From Kumtagia sp964244725 (GTDB lineage Bacteria > Pseudomonadota > Alphaproteobacteria > Rhizobiales > Rhizobiaceae): a stretch of DNA of 64,000 bases. Both the position numbers and the translations under genes were made by a program. The stretch lies in contig CAXTJQ010000011.1 of assembly GCA_964244725.1 (NCBI GenBank), positions 1 through 64,000 on the forward strand, read 5' to 3'. Under the pieces are notes generated by a model, which searched no databases, was not told the origin of the DNA, and saw only the letters and a list, made by a program, of their open reading frames with translations. Position 1 is the stretch's first letter. Each line of letters begins with the position of its first letter. This document shows positions 26,730 through 35,895 of the stretch, piece after piece.

Positions 26730-27032
26730 TCAGGCGGCCGGGCGCGACTGCGCCGGCGCAGCGGGAATCGCCGTGACGGCGGGAACGCGTCCCATCGGCG
26801 TCAGCAATCCGGTGATGCGGGCGAAGCTTTCGAACGCCTTGCGCGCATCGTCGACCCGCATCGCGCCGCCGATCGCCGCATGGCAGCCGTTCAGCGCGCA
26901 GGCGAAGACCGGACCGCGACGCGACGCCGGCCAGTCGCCGAGAAATGCGGCCGCCTGCCGCACCGATCCGATGTCGTGCGCCTCCCCGTTGACGGATAGC
27001 CGCACGGGTACGTGGAACTGCATCGATTCCAT
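26730..27032 (-). CDS. DUF982 domain protein
   Basis: This is a 100-residue soluble protein. The block VNGEAHDIGSVRQAAAFLGDWPASRRGP then RVDDARKAFESFA (shown in parts) is the DUF982 signature, a family expanded in rhizobia and without known function. The start at 27032 (MESMQFHVPV) is fixed by AGGAGG 7 nt upstream. A Pro/Ala-rich tail (VTAIPAAPAQSRPAA) follows the domain. It is oriented like aglE but separated by 140 bp, so linkage to the agl operon is uncertain. Confidence 0.8.
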   Translation of the reverse strand: MESMQFHVPVRLSVNGEAHDIGSVRQAAAFLGDWPASRRGPVFACALNGCHAAIGGAMRVDDARKAFESFARITGLLTPMGRVPAVTAIPAAPAQSRPAA

Positions 27033-27255
27033 GTCCGCTCCTCCTATATTGGGATAAACCGCAACCACAACTGAATGGCAGCCGGCTTGTTCCAGCCGTA
27101 ACGGCGGTTCGGCTCGATTTTGTGCGGAGCGCGGATCGGTCCGTTTGGGCGGCCTGGATTCCGGGTGACAGAAAGCCGACTTCCGGAGTATGCATCCGGC
27201 ATTCATCAGCGAAACAACTCCTCTCCCGCGAACCGTTCAGTCAAGGATCAACCCG

Positions 27256-28761
27256 TTGAGTCTCGCCCAGGCCATCGTTCTTTCCGCATCCGACAATGTC
27301 GCGGTCGCCAATGGGCGCATCGAGGCGGGATCGCCCCTCCCGCTCGGCGCGGTCGCCGCGACGGCGATCGAATCCGGGCACAAGGTGGCGATCAAGCGCA
27401 TCGAGGCCGGCGGCGCGGTGGTGAAATACGCGCAGGCGATCGGCCGCGCGGTGACCGACATCGAGCCGGGCGACCACGTCCATTCGCACAACCTGGTCTT
27501 CGAGGCCGGCCGCCTGCCGGTCGTGCCGCCATCCGAGCCGGTGCTCGCCACGCCCGAGGAGATCGCCCGCACTTTCATGGGCTATCGCCGCGCCGACGGG
27601 CGCGCCGGCACGCGCAATTTCGTCGGCATCCTGGCCAGCGTGAACTGTTCCGCAACCGTCTGCCACGCCATCGCCGACCAGGCCAACCGCACGCTGCTGC
27701 CGGACTATCCGGGCATCGACGGCTTCGTGCCGATCGTCCACGGCCAGGGCTGCGGCATGAGCGGCACCGGCGAAGGGATGCAGGTTCTGCACCGGACGCT
27801 CGCCGGCTACGCCCGGCACCCGAATTTCGGCGGCATCCTGATGGTCGGGCTCGGCTGCGAGGTCAACCAATTGACGCTCTACGGCCAGAAGGGCATTGCG
27901 GCGGGCAAGCGTCACTTCAACATGCAGGACGCCGGCGGCTCGCGCAAATCGGTCCTCAAGGCGATGGAGGTTCTCGGCGAGATCGCCGCGGAGATCGGCC
28001 ATCTCGAACGCGAGCCGATCCCGGTCTCGGAGATCGTCGTCGGACTGCAGTGCGGCGGCTCGGACGGCATGTCGGGCATCACCGCCAATCCGGCGCTGGG
28101 GGCGGCCGTCGACATCTTGGCTGCGGCCGGCGGCACCGGCATCCTGTCCGAAACCACCGAGATCTACGGCGCGGAGCATCTGCTCGCCTACCGCGCCGCA
28201 ACGCCGGAGATCGCGGAAAAGCTCGACGGCTTCGTCAAATGGTGGGAGCAGCACGTGCAGAAATTCGGCGCGTCGATCGACAACAACCCCTCGCCCGGCA
28301 ACAAGCGCGGCGGGCTGACGACAATCCTGGAGAAGTCGCTCGGCGCGGTCGCCAAGGGCGGCCAGACACCGCTCAACGGCGTCTACGGCTACGCGGAAAA
28401 AGTCACCGGCCACGGCCTCGTCTTCATGGATACGCCCGGCTACGATCCGGTCTCGGCGACCGGCCAGGTGGCGGGCGGGGCCAACGTCATCGTCTTCACC
28501 ACCGGCCGCGGCTCATGCTTCGGCGCGCGCCCGACGCCCTCGATCAAGGTCGCGAGCAACACGACGATGTACAAGGTCATGGAGGAGGACATGGACATCG
28601 ACTGCGGCGTCATCGCCTCGGGCGACAAGACGATTCCCCAGATGGGCCGCGAGATCTACGAGATGATCATCTCCACCGCTTCCGGCGCGAAGACCAAGAG
28701 CGAGGCCTTCGGCTACGGCGACAACGAGTTCGTGCCGTGGCATCTGGGGGCGACGCTGTAG
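27256..28761 (+). CDS. UxaA-family hexonate dehydratase (altronate/galactarate type)
   Basis: This roughly 501-residue cytoplasmic enzyme has an N-terminal SAF domain (about 1-95, with GHKVAIKRIEAGGAVVKY and DHVHSHNL) and a C-terminal dehydratase domain starting GYRRADGRAGTRNFVGIL. Conserved Cys/Gly blocks HGQGCGMSG, GLGCEVNQ, LQCGGSDGMSGITANPA and TTGRGSCFGARPTPSIK mark the UxaA/GarD family of iron-dependent sugar-acid dehydratases. I prefer the TTG at 27256, which has AAGGA 8 nt upstream and starts where family members start; an ATG at 27190 would add 22 unlike residues. Altronate is the likeliest substrate, and galactarate is possible. Confidence 0.9.
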   Translation: MSLAQAIVLSASDNVAVANGRIEAGSPLPLGAVAATAIESGHKVAIKRIEAGGAVVKYAQAIGRAVTDIEPGDHVHSHNLVFEAGRLPVVPPSEPVLATPEEIARTFMGYRRADGRAGTRNFVGILASVNCSATVCHAIADQANRTLLPDYPGIDGFVPIVHGQGCGMSGTGEGMQVLHRTLAGYARHPNFGGILMVGLGCEVNQLTLYGQKGIAAGKRHFNMQDAGGSRKSVLKAMEVLGEIAAEIGHLEREPIPVSEIVVGLQCGGSDGMSGITANPALGAAVDILAAAGGTGILSETTEIYGAEHLLAYRAATPEIAEKLDGFVKWWEQHVQKFGASIDNNPSPGNKRGGLTTILEKSLGAVAKGGQTPLNGVYGYAEKVTGHGLVFMDTPGYDPVSATGQVAGGANVIVFTTGRGSCFGARPTPSIKVASNTTMYKVMEEDMDIDCGVIASGDKTIPQMGREIYEMIISTASGAKTKSEAFGYGDNEFVPWHLGATL

Positions 28762-28807
28762 GTTCGACCGGGGAAACACGTCATCATGGCGATTGACAGG
28801 CCGTCTC

Positions 28808-28828
28808 ATGCGCATATCTTTTGCGCAT
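28808..28828. promoter_or_regulatory. Inverted repeat overlapping the ccdA start
   Basis: ATGCGCA (28808-28814) and TGCGCAT (28822-28828) are perfect complements around a 7-nt AT-rich centre. The right arm overlaps the ccdA start codon. Autoregulation by the antitoxin at such a site is the rule for ccd modules, so this is the likely operator. Confidence 0.5.
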
Positions 28829-29060
28829 GAAACTCTCGTCTCCCCGCATACCGGCCAATCTCTCTCTGGACTCCAATCTCGTAGCAGAAGCGCGGCTGCT
28901 CCGCATCAATCTGTCTCGCGCCGCCGAGACCGGAATCGAGGAAGCGCTCGCGAAGGAGAAGGCTCGGCTATGGCTGCTGGAAAACGCGGCGGCGATCAAA
29001 AGTTCGAACGACTTCGTTGAACGCAACGGACTGCCGCTTGCCGGTCGCCGGCAATTCTGA
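28827..29060 (+). CDS. ccdA: CcdA-type antitoxin
   Basis: This 77-residue protein has a ribbon-helix-helix N-terminus (NLSLDSNLVAEARLLRINLS) and the CcdA C-terminal toxin-binding tail: ALAKEKARLWLLENAAAIKS followed by SNDFVERNGLPLAGRRQF. The ending FVERNGLPL is diagnostic of CcdA homologues. It would neutralise the CcdB toxin encoded 6 bp downstream and repress the pair. It lies directly after the uxaA-type gene. Confidence 0.9.
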   Translation: MKLSSPRIPANLSLDSNLVAEARLLRINLSRAAETGIEEALAKEKARLWLLENAAAIKSSNDFVERNGLPLAGRRQF

Positions 29061-29066
29061 GCCAGC

Positions 29067-29357
29067 ATGCGCTACGATATCGTTCGGCTTGACGGCGGAC
29101 TGGTTCTCGATGTCCAAAACGATCTGCTCGATGGACTGAATACGCGCGTCGTCGCGCCACTTCTGCCGACGAGCGACGCCCCTCGCCCAGCCCTACGCCT
29201 CAACCCGGTGCTTAAGGTGGGCAATGAGGACGTCGTGATGATGACCCAGTTTCTAGCGGCTGTTTCGGTCCATGCGCTTGGTAACGCTATTGCCAATCTG
29301 ACGGATGAACATGACGGCGTCGTCGCCGCGCTCGATATGCTGTTCCAGGGGTTCTGA
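29067..29357 (+). CDS. ccdB: CcdB-type toxin (gyrase poison)
   Basis: This 96-residue member of the CcdB/MazF fold has the family opening MRYDIVRLDGGLVLDVQNDL, the block LRLNPVLKVGNEDVVMMTQF, and the C-terminal LTDEHDGVVAALDMLFQGF. F plasmid CcdB poisons DNA gyrase through its C-terminal Trp-Gly-Ile. This protein ends QGF and lacks that tripeptide, as do many chromosomal CcdB proteins, so its activity on gyrase is uncertain. It is the second gene of the ccd pair. Confidence 0.9.
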   Translation: MRYDIVRLDGGLVLDVQNDLLDGLNTRVVAPLLPTSDAPRPALRLNPVLKVGNEDVVMMTQFLAAVSVHALGNAIANLTDEHDGVVAALDMLFQGF

Positions 29358-29374
29358 TCACGAGGCCGCCTGCA

Positions 29375-29448
29375 TCAAGCCGTCCTCATCAGCGCGGTAT
29401 GCGCCTCGGCAAGATTCTCGAACGAGCGTTTGCGCGCGGCATGGTCGC
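29375..29448 (-). pseudogene. 3'-terminal relic of a luciferase-like monooxygenase gene
   Basis: The minus strand here reads DHAARKRSFENLAEAHTALM then RTA and a stop. This matches the last 23 residues of the intact flavin oxidoreductase at 30821-31822 (DHAARKRSFEILADAHTALA then KAA). Nothing upstream of the fragment matches, and it sits between ccdB and rhamnose isomerase. It is the tail of a duplicated or displaced gene copy; the rest was lost or replaced. Confidence 0.75.
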
Positions 29449-29468
29449 CTTCAGCATCGCAGGGAACC

Positions 29469-30761
29469 TCACACGATCCCCCCGCCGCCGCCCATCACCG
29501 CCGGCCGCTCCGCCGCGACCTTGGCGCGATACCCCGCCTTGCGATACGCCGCGACCGGGTCGATCGCGCCGCCGGCGTTGAGGCGCGCGAGCGCCAGGAT
29601 CGGCTCGACATCGGTCCGGAAGGCGGTCTTCAGCGTCTGCGTCGCCATGAGCGCGTCGTCGCCTTCCTGGAAACTCTCCAGCGCCTTGCGGTCGACCAGC
29701 AGCGCGGCGGCATAGGCGCGCCGCACCTCGGCGGCCGACAGCATCAGGCTCTCGATCGGATCGGTGACGTTGTGGCTCTGGTCGAGCATGTGCGCCGGGT
29801 CGAAGCCCCTTGCGCCGTTCAGTTCCGCGTCGACCAGTTCGTTGAACACCAGGAACAGCCGGTACGGGTCGATCGAGCCGGCATCCAAATCGTCGTCGCC
29901 ATATTTCGAATCGTTGAAGTGGAAACCGCCGAGCTTGCCGAACTGGATCAGCCGCGCCACGATCATCTCGATGTTCACGTTGGGCGCGTGGTGGCCGAGG
30001 TCGACCAGGCAGAAGGCCTTGGGCCCGAGTTCCTGCGCGATCAGGTAGTTGGTGCCCCAGTCCTGAACGACCGTCGAATAGAAGGCCGGCTCGTACATTT
30101 TGTGTTCCGAAAACAGCCGCCAACCGTCCGGCAGCGCCTCGTAGATCGTGCGCATCGCGTCGAGATAGCGCTCGAAGGCGCGGGTGAAATTGACCTGGCC
30201 GGGGAAGTTCGAGCCGTCGCCGATCCAGACCGTCAGCGCCCTGGAGCCGAGTTCGCTGCCGATGGCGATGCATTCGAGGTTGTGCTCGACGGCCTGCGCG
30301 CGCGTGCCGGCGTCGGCGTTGCTGAGCGACCCGAATTTGTAGGAGCGCTGCTGGTCCCCGGCGTCCGAGAAGGTGTTGGAGTTCATCGCGTCGAAGCCTA
30401 GGCCGAAGCGGCTCGCCGCCTGCTTCAGGCGCTGCGGGTCGGCCCTGTCCCACGGGATATGCAGCGAGACGTTGGGCGTGGCGCGCGTCAGCTGCTGGAT
30501 GACCGCGCAGTCCTCGATCTTGTCGAAGATGTCGCGCGGTTCACCGGCGCCGGGAAAGCGGGCGAAACGCGTCCCGCCGGTGCCCACACCCCAGGACGGC
30601 ACGGCGACGGCGAATTTTTCGACCTTCTCGCGGATCGCATCGATGGCGACGCCGCGCCGGTCGAGCTGCTCGCCGAGATGCGCGTAATCGCGCCGAAGCA
30701 TGGCTTCCCGCGCGGCGTTGTCCTGTTCGACGACGCCCGTTTCGATGATGTGTTCGGACAT
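29469..30761 (-). CDS. rhaI: L-rhamnose isomerase, RhaI type
   Basis: This 430-residue cytoplasmic metal-dependent aldose-ketose isomerase converts L-rhamnose to L-rhamnulose in the rhizobial catabolic pathway. Blocks typical of the RhaI (Pseudomonas stutzeri-like) xylose-isomerase-fold enzymes are SWGVGTGGTRFARFPG, NSNTFSDAGDQQRSYKFGSL, VWIGDGSNFPGQ, SEHKMYEPAFYSTVVQDWG, DLGHHAPNVNIE and GGFHFNDSKYGDDDLDAGS; they hold the Glu, Asp and His metal ligands. No other rhamnose genes (transporter, kinase, regulator) lie in the window, so it is separated from a rha operon. Between it and ccdB lies the luciferase-family relic. Confidence 0.93.
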   Translation of the reverse strand: MSEHIIETGVVEQDNAAREAMLRRDYAHLGEQLDRRGVAIDAIREKVEKFAVAVPSWGVGTGGTRFARFPGAGEPRDIFDKIEDCAVIQQLTRATPNVSLHIPWDRADPQRLKQAASRFGLGFDAMNSNTFSDAGDQQRSYKFGSLSNADAGTRAQAVEHNLECIAIGSELGSRALTVWIGDGSNFPGQVNFTRAFERYLDAMRTIYEALPDGWRLFSEHKMYEPAFYSTVVQDWGTNYLIAQELGPKAFCLVDLGHHAPNVNIEMIVARLIQFGKLGGFHFNDSKYGDDDLDAGSIDPYRLFLVFNELVDAELNGARGFDPAHMLDQSHNVTDPIESLMLSAAEVRRAYAAALLVDRKALESFQEGDDALMATQTLKTAFRTDVEPILALARLNAGGAIDPVAAYRKAGYRAKVAAERPAVMGGGGGIV

Positions 30762-30820
30762 GCGAAGCCTCCTCCCGAGAGGAGGCTGTTCTGGGTCAAG
30801 CCGCGCGCGGTGTCCAGCCT

Positions 30821-31822
<1,002 letters not shown>

Positions 31823-31884
31823 CGGCGAGATCCGGATTGATGCAATCAGGATATAGGAACGCGGCGGCGCTGCGCAAAGGCCCG

Positions 31885-33039
31885 TCAGGACGGTTCGACC
31901 TTGGCCTCCGGCTCGGCTTCCGCGTCCTCGGCCGTCTGCTGGGCGGCGAGGAAATTGCCGACATGGCGCAAACTGTCGAAATGATCGCAAAATACCTTGA
32001 TGACGACCAGGAGCGGCACGGCCAGCAGCGCGCCGATGAAGCCCCAGAGCCAGGACCAGAAGGCCACCGCGATGAAGATCGCCACGGCATTGATTTCCAG
32101 CCGCCGCCCGACGACCAGCGGGGTCACCACCTGGCCTTCGAGGATGTAGACCAGCATCAGAAAGGCCGGCGCGATGGTCGCGTAGCTGAGGCTGTCGAAA
32201 CTGATGACGGAAATTGCGGTGACCGACAGGATCGTGATCGCCGCGCCGATGTAGGGCAGGAAATTGAGCAGCGTGGCGGCGACGCCCCAGACCAGGGGCG
32301 TCGGCATGCCGATCGCCCACATGCCGAGCCCGATGATGACGCCCAGGCCCGAATTGATCAGCGTCACGGTGAGAAGGTAGCGAGAAATCTCGCGCTCGAC
32401 GTCGTATACGACGCGCAGCGCCCGCTTCTTCTCGCTCATGCGCGTGAACGACTGGACGATCTTTTCGTAGAACATCGAGCCCGAGGCGAGCAGGAACAGC
32501 GACAGCACGATGGTGATCGCCACGCTGGTGCCCGCCGACAGCAAATTGCCTGCGGCTTGCGAAATCACGCCGGGCTGGGAGACGACGACGCGCTGCAGCC
32601 CGGGTTCGGCGGTGGTGTCGGCGGCATGATCGACCTGCTGCAGGATGGCGAGCAGTCGCTCGAACGGATGCTTGAGTTCCGTCAGCCTTTCGCTCAACTG
32701 ACGGCCGATCGCCGGAAGGTCGTTGGCGAGCCCGATCACCGGCCCGCTGATGAAATAGCCGACCGCGCCGAGAAAGATGAAGGTGACGAAGACCAGCATC
32801 GTCGCCGACAGCGGCTCCGGAATGCCCTGCTTGCGCAGCAGCCGGACGATCGGCGTCAGCATCAGCGCCAGCATGAAGGCGAGCACCACGGGCATAAAGA
32901 AATCGCGTCCGAAATAGAGCGCATAGACCAGCGCGAACAGGAAAATGCCGATCATCAGCGAGCGCATCAGATGCGTATCGCTCGACGCGCGCGACGGCTC
33001 CGGTTTCGGCTGACCGGCGGAGCCGTTGTCCATCGCCAT
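31885..33039 (-). CDS. AI-2E family transporter (PerM/TqsA-like)
   Basis: This 384-residue inner-membrane protein has about eight helices. An N-terminal hydrophobic pair (LMIGIFLFALVYALYFGRDF and VVLAFMLALMLTPIVRLLRK) is followed by a soluble segment (about 110-175) and a C-terminal helix set with the family block GVAATLLNFLPYIGAAI, then LEGQVVTPLVVGRRLEINAV. Members include the AI-2 exporter TqsA and Na+/H+ antiporter-like proteins, so the substrate cannot be fixed. The C-terminus is a charged tail. It lies between two LLM oxidoreductase genes of the same orientation, with gaps of 62 and 89 bp. Confidence 0.92.
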   Translation of the reverse strand: MAMDNGSAGQPKPEPSRASSDTHLMRSLMIGIFLFALVYALYFGRDFFMPVVLAFMLALMLTPIVRLLRKQGIPEPLSATMLVFVTFIFLGAVGYFISGPVIGLANDLPAIGRQLSERLTELKHPFERLLAILQQVDHAADTTAEPGLQRVVVSQPGVISQAAGNLLSAGTSVAITIVLSLFLLASGSMFYEKIVQSFTRMSEKKRALRVVYDVEREISRYLLTVTLINSGLGVIIGLGMWAIGMPTPLVWGVAATLLNFLPYIGAAITILSVTAISVISFDSLSYATIAPAFLMLVYILEGQVVTPLVVGRRLEINAVAIFIAVAFWSWLWGFIGALLAVPLLVVIKVFCDHFDSLRHVGNFLAAQQTAEDAEAEPEAKVEPS

Positions 33040-33128
33040 TCCTTCGATCCCCCAAAAATCCGGCGCCTCGAAATGCGCGGAGCCGGAACCTGCGTTCCAA
33101 CGTCGCGTTGCGCCGGAAGTTCCCGCCC

Positions 33129-34184
33129 TTAGCCGGCTGCGATCCGCCGCTCGCTCGCGCCAAGTTCGCGGCGAACCAACGGCGCCACCTCGGTCCCGTA
33201 GAGCTCGATCGCCTTCATCAGCTTGACGTGCGGCACGAGGCCGATCGCCATCTGCAGAAGGAAGCGCGAATTGCCGAACAGGCGATGCATGGCGACGATC
33301 TTTTCGGCCACGGTTTCCGGATCGCCGACGAACAGCGCGCCGTCGGCCCCGCGCGCCTGATCGAAATGGGCGCGGCTGGTCGGGCCCCAGCCGCGCTCGC
33401 GGCCGATGCGGTTCATGACCTCGGCCTGCGGCCCGTAAAAATCGTCCGCCGCCTGCGCGGTGGTCTCGCCGACGAAGCCGTGTACGTTGAGGCTGGTCGG
33501 CAGAAGGTCAGGCTGGTTTCCGGCCTGCCTGGCGGCGCGGCGATAGAGGTCGAACAGCGGTGCAAAGCGGGCGGGCTCGCCGCCGATGATGGCGAGCGCC
33601 AGCGGCAAGCCCAGCGCGCCGGCGCGCGCCACCGAGGCCGGCGTGCCGCCCACCGCGATCCAGATCGGCAGCTTGGCCTGGAACGGCCGCGGATAGACGC
33701 CGCGATCGTCGATCGGCGCCCGCATCCGGCCGCTCCAGGTGACGCGCTCGTCGTCGCGGAGCTTGAGAAGCAGATCGAGCTTCTCGGCGAACAGGTCGTC
33801 GTAGTCGGCGAGGTCGTAACCGAAGAGCGGGAAGGATTCGATGAACGACCCGCGCCCGGCCATGAGTTCGGCCCTGCCGCCCGACAGGAGGTCGAGCGTG
33901 GCGAATTGCTGGAAGACGCGAACCGGATCGTCGGAGGACAGCACCGTCACCGCGCTCGTCAGCCGGATCGACGTCGTCCGCTCGGCCGCCGCCGCCAGCG
34001 CCACCACCGGCGCCGACGCGACATAGTCGGGACGGTGATGCTCGCCCAAACCGAACACGTCGAGTCCGACCTGATCGGCGAGTTCGATCTCCTCGATCAG
34101 ATTGCGAAAGCGCTGATAGGGGGAGACGGCGTCCGGCCCTGGCCGCGGGTCGACATCGCCGAAGGTGTAGAGGCCGAGTTCCAT
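33129..34184 (-). CDS. LLM-class flavin-dependent oxidoreductase
   Basis: This is a 351-residue luciferase-superfamily flavoprotein of a different branch from the one at 30821-31822. Typical blocks are MELGLYTFGDVDPRPG, VGLDVFGLGEHHRPDYVASA, TVLSSDDPVRVFQQFATLDL, ELMAGRGSFIESFPLFGYDL and PIWIAVGGTPASVARAG. A GGGA ribosome site precedes the ATG at 34184. These enzymes usually reduce FMN-bound oxygen to oxidise small organics; the substrate is unknown. It may form a transcription unit with the AI-2E gene and the other LLM gene downstream. Confidence 0.92.
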   Translation of the reverse strand: MELGLYTFGDVDPRPGPDAVSPYQRFRNLIEEIELADQVGLDVFGLGEHHRPDYVASAPVVALAAAAERTTSIRLTSAVTVLSSDDPVRVFQQFATLDLLSGGRAELMAGRGSFIESFPLFGYDLADYDDLFAEKLDLLLKLRDDERVTWSGRMRAPIDDRGVYPRPFQAKLPIWIAVGGTPASVARAGALGLPLALAIIGGEPARFAPLFDLYRRAARQAGNQPDLLPTSLNVHGFVGETTAQAADDFYGPQAEVMNRIGRERGWGPTSRAHFDQARGADGALFVGDPETVAEKIVAMHRLFGNSRFLLQMAIGLVPHVKLMKAIELYGTEVAPLVRRELGASERRIAAG

Positions 34185-34395
34185 CGTGTCGTTCCCAAAA
34201 TCCGATGCCCTCACCTAAGGATCGCGCCGCCGCCGCGCCAGTCGCCGCGCGGTGAACAGTGCATTCGCGCGCAAACCCTGTCGTTTCCCCGCAACGCCGC
34301 AGTTTTTCACGCGGCTTAGCCCATTTGCCGCTTGATCTGGCGGCAATCGTCGATATGTAAGCGGCGCGAACCGAACGACATTTCGAAGGCGGCAA

Positions 34396-34806
34396 TTGGC
34401 ACTCTACAAGGAAAAAGACATATTCGAGCGCCGCAATGCGGCGAACGACGCGAAGAAGGCGTTGCTCGAGCGCTTCAAGGCGAGGCCGGCGCAAGACGAC
34501 CCGCAGGTCCAGGCCCGCAAGGCCGAGCGCCAGGCGATCCTCGAGGCGCGTGAAAAGCGCGCGATCGAGAAAGAGCAGCAGCGCGTCGAGCGTGAAGCCC
34601 GCGAAGCGGTCGAGCGCGTGCAGCGGGACGCCGAGGAGGCCGAGCGCAAGCGGCTCGAGGACGAGCGGCTCGCGGCGGAAGCGAAAATCCGCGAGCTGGA
34701 AGAGAACGAACGCCTCGCCCGCGACCTGACCGACGAGGCGGAACGCAAGGCCAAGCGCGACGCCCGCTATGCCGCCCGCAAGACGCGCAAGCGCGGCAGC
34801 CGCTGA
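34396..34806 (+). CDS. DUF6481-like, highly charged coiled-coil protein
   Basis: This 136-residue protein is almost entirely a charged helix (Lys/Arg/Glu/Ala-rich, for example EKEQQRVEREAREAVERVQR), with the N-terminus MALYKEKDIFERRNAANDAK and the C-terminus RDARYAARKTRKRGSR. This plan matches the DUF6481 family common in rhizobia, whose role is unknown. The start codon is TTG, with AAGGCGG just upstream. A strong rho-independent terminator follows at 34825-34857. Coiled-coil or nucleic-acid association is likely from composition. Confidence 0.8.
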   Translation: MALYKEKDIFERRNAANDAKKALLERFKARPAQDDPQVQARKAERQAILEAREKRAIEKEQQRVEREAREAVERVQRDAEEAERKRLEDERLAAEAKIRELEENERLARDLTDEAERKAKRDARYAARKTRKRGSR

Positions 34807-34822
34807 GGCTTTCCATCTGAAA

Positions 34823-35097
34823 TCAGCCGGCCAAGCTCATGCTTCGACCGGCTTTTTGTTGCGCACGACATGCTGTCTTCGCGACGACCTTCAACCCAAC
34901 GATGCCGGCCACGATCAAGCCATGCAGGCGAGATGGATGGCGGTTGCCGGTTCGCCAAGCCGGTAGATGCCCAGCAGCGCTCTGCCGACGGCGCTGATCC
35001 CGGTCCATTCGGCATAGGCCGCGCCCGCAGGCGGCGATTTCAGCACGAGGCCGAGCAGGCCGAGGCTGACGAAGCTGATCCAAGCGTGCGCAAAGGT
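34823..35097 (-). pseudogene. Small multidrug resistance (SMR/SugE-like) transporter, truncated and frameshifted
   Basis: The minus strand reads AHAWISFVSLGLLGLVLKSP then PAGAAYAEWTGISAVGRALL and GIYRLGEPATAIHLACMA before a stop. The reading then continues in another frame as LIVAGIVGLKVVA. This is the C-terminal half of an SMR transporter, whose hallmark is GTAYAVWTGIGAVG. The first helix with the essential Glu is missing, and one or two bases are lost near 34918, where CMGLIVAGIVG would be expected. The break on its 5' side falls next to the toxin-antitoxin pair at 35164, which may have inserted there. Confidence 0.75.
34825..34857 (+). terminator. Rho-independent terminator after the DUF6481-like gene
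   Basis: AGCCGG (34825-34830) pairs with CCGGCT (34848-34853). The inner bases AAGC and GCTT add to the stem around a TCAT loop, and the stem is followed by TTTTT. It lies 18 bp past the stop codon at 34806. Confidence 0.75.
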
Positions 35098-35135
35098 GGA
35101 ACGATCGGCTGGCCTTGCGATGAAAGCTGCTTAAC

Positions 35136-35150
35136 GATATCAATGATATC
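35136..35150. promoter_or_regulatory. Palindromic operator upstream of the FitAB-like pair
   Basis: GATATCA-A-TGATATC is a perfect 15-bp palindrome 13 bp upstream of the antitoxin start and just before its AAGGAG ribosome site. Ribbon-helix-helix antitoxins bind such sites and repress their own operon. Confidence 0.6.
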
Positions 35151-35163
35151 AAAGGAGATCGTC

Positions 35164-35451
35164 ATGGGTGACCTGCTGATCAGGGGAATGCCGGAAGCCT
35201 TGAAGCAGGATATCCGGAAAGCCGCGCGGAAGGATGGCCAAAGCCTTTCGGCCAAGGCGATCGAAATGCTGCAGAGAGGCGTGAGTGATGATATCAGCAG
35301 GCATAAGCCCAGTGCCGCAAATGCGTGGGAAGAAATCCGCTTCTTGTACGAAAATGCGGGAATAATCGGAGATGAATACGCATCTGTGATGGATGAGATC
35401 GAAGCGGAGCGGAAAGGCGACTTTGGCCGCCCGGCTTCCGACCTTGAATGA
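35164..35451 (+). CDS. FitA/VapB-type antitoxin
   Basis: This 95-residue protein has an N-terminal ribbon-helix-helix domain (GDLLIRGMPEALKQDIRKAA then RKDGQSLSAKAIEMLQRGV), typical of FitA-like antitoxins that bind DNA and a PIN toxin. The C-terminal half (FLYENAGIIGDEYASVMDEI) would wrap the toxin. AAGGAG lies 6 nt upstream of the ATG. The stop overlaps the toxin start (ATGA), so the two are coupled. A palindromic operator lies just upstream. Confidence 0.88.
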   Translation: MGDLLIRGMPEALKQDIRKAARKDGQSLSAKAIEMLQRGVSDDISRHKPSAANAWEEIRFLYENAGIIGDEYASVMDEIEAERKGDFGRPASDLE

Positions 35452-35873
35452 TCGTACTCGACACAAACGTAATTTCTGAGCCGAACAAACCAGCGCCTCA
35501 CCCGGCCTTCGCCGATTGGTATGCGCGGCAATCGATTGTTGATCTCTATCTCTGCGCGCCCATCGTGATGGAATTGTTCTTTGGTGCGGAGCGTCAACGC
35601 ATTCGAACGGGCTCCCATAAACTTTTTCTCGGATATGGGAATTTGGTCGCCAGCAAGTTTCGAGGTCGTGTTTTATCACTCGACGTCGTCGCAGCCGAGG
35701 AAACCGGAAAAATCCGCGCCTTGCGCGAGAGCATTGGACGCCCGATAGGCTTGGGAGACGCCATGATCGCGGCGATCTGCGTGGTCAACGGCGCGACGCT
35801 GGCGACGCGCAACGTCCGCGACTTCGACGGGCTTGACATGAAGCTGGTCAACCCGTTTGAAACGGCGGGCTGA
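35448..35873 (+). CDS. PIN-domain ribonuclease toxin (FitB/VapC type)
   Basis: This is a 141-residue PIN-domain protein. The acidic Mg2+ ligands are seen in MIVLDTNVISE (Asp5), MELFFGAERQR (Glu), GDAMIAAICVVNGATLATRN (Asp near 100) and VRDFDGLDMKLVNPF. Family members cleave tRNA or other RNA when freed from the antitoxin. It overlaps the antitoxin gene by 4 bp and ends 22 bp before fmt. The base composition is less GC-rich than that of fmt, which fits acquisition. Confidence 0.92.
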   Translation: MIVLDTNVISEPNKPAPHPAFADWYARQSIVDLYLCAPIVMELFFGAERQRIRTGSHKLFLGYGNLVASKFRGRVLSLDVVAAEETGKIRALRESIGRPIGLGDAMIAAICVVNGATLATRNVRDFDGLDMKLVNPFETAG

Positions 35874-35895
35874 CGACGGCCTGCCTGGACCCAGC

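Noticed and set aside
31823..33163. Upstream extension of the LLM oxidoreductase frame giving a 780-residue protein
   Set aside because: The extra part is an out-of-frame reading of the AI-2E transporter gene; the family start at 31822 is clear.
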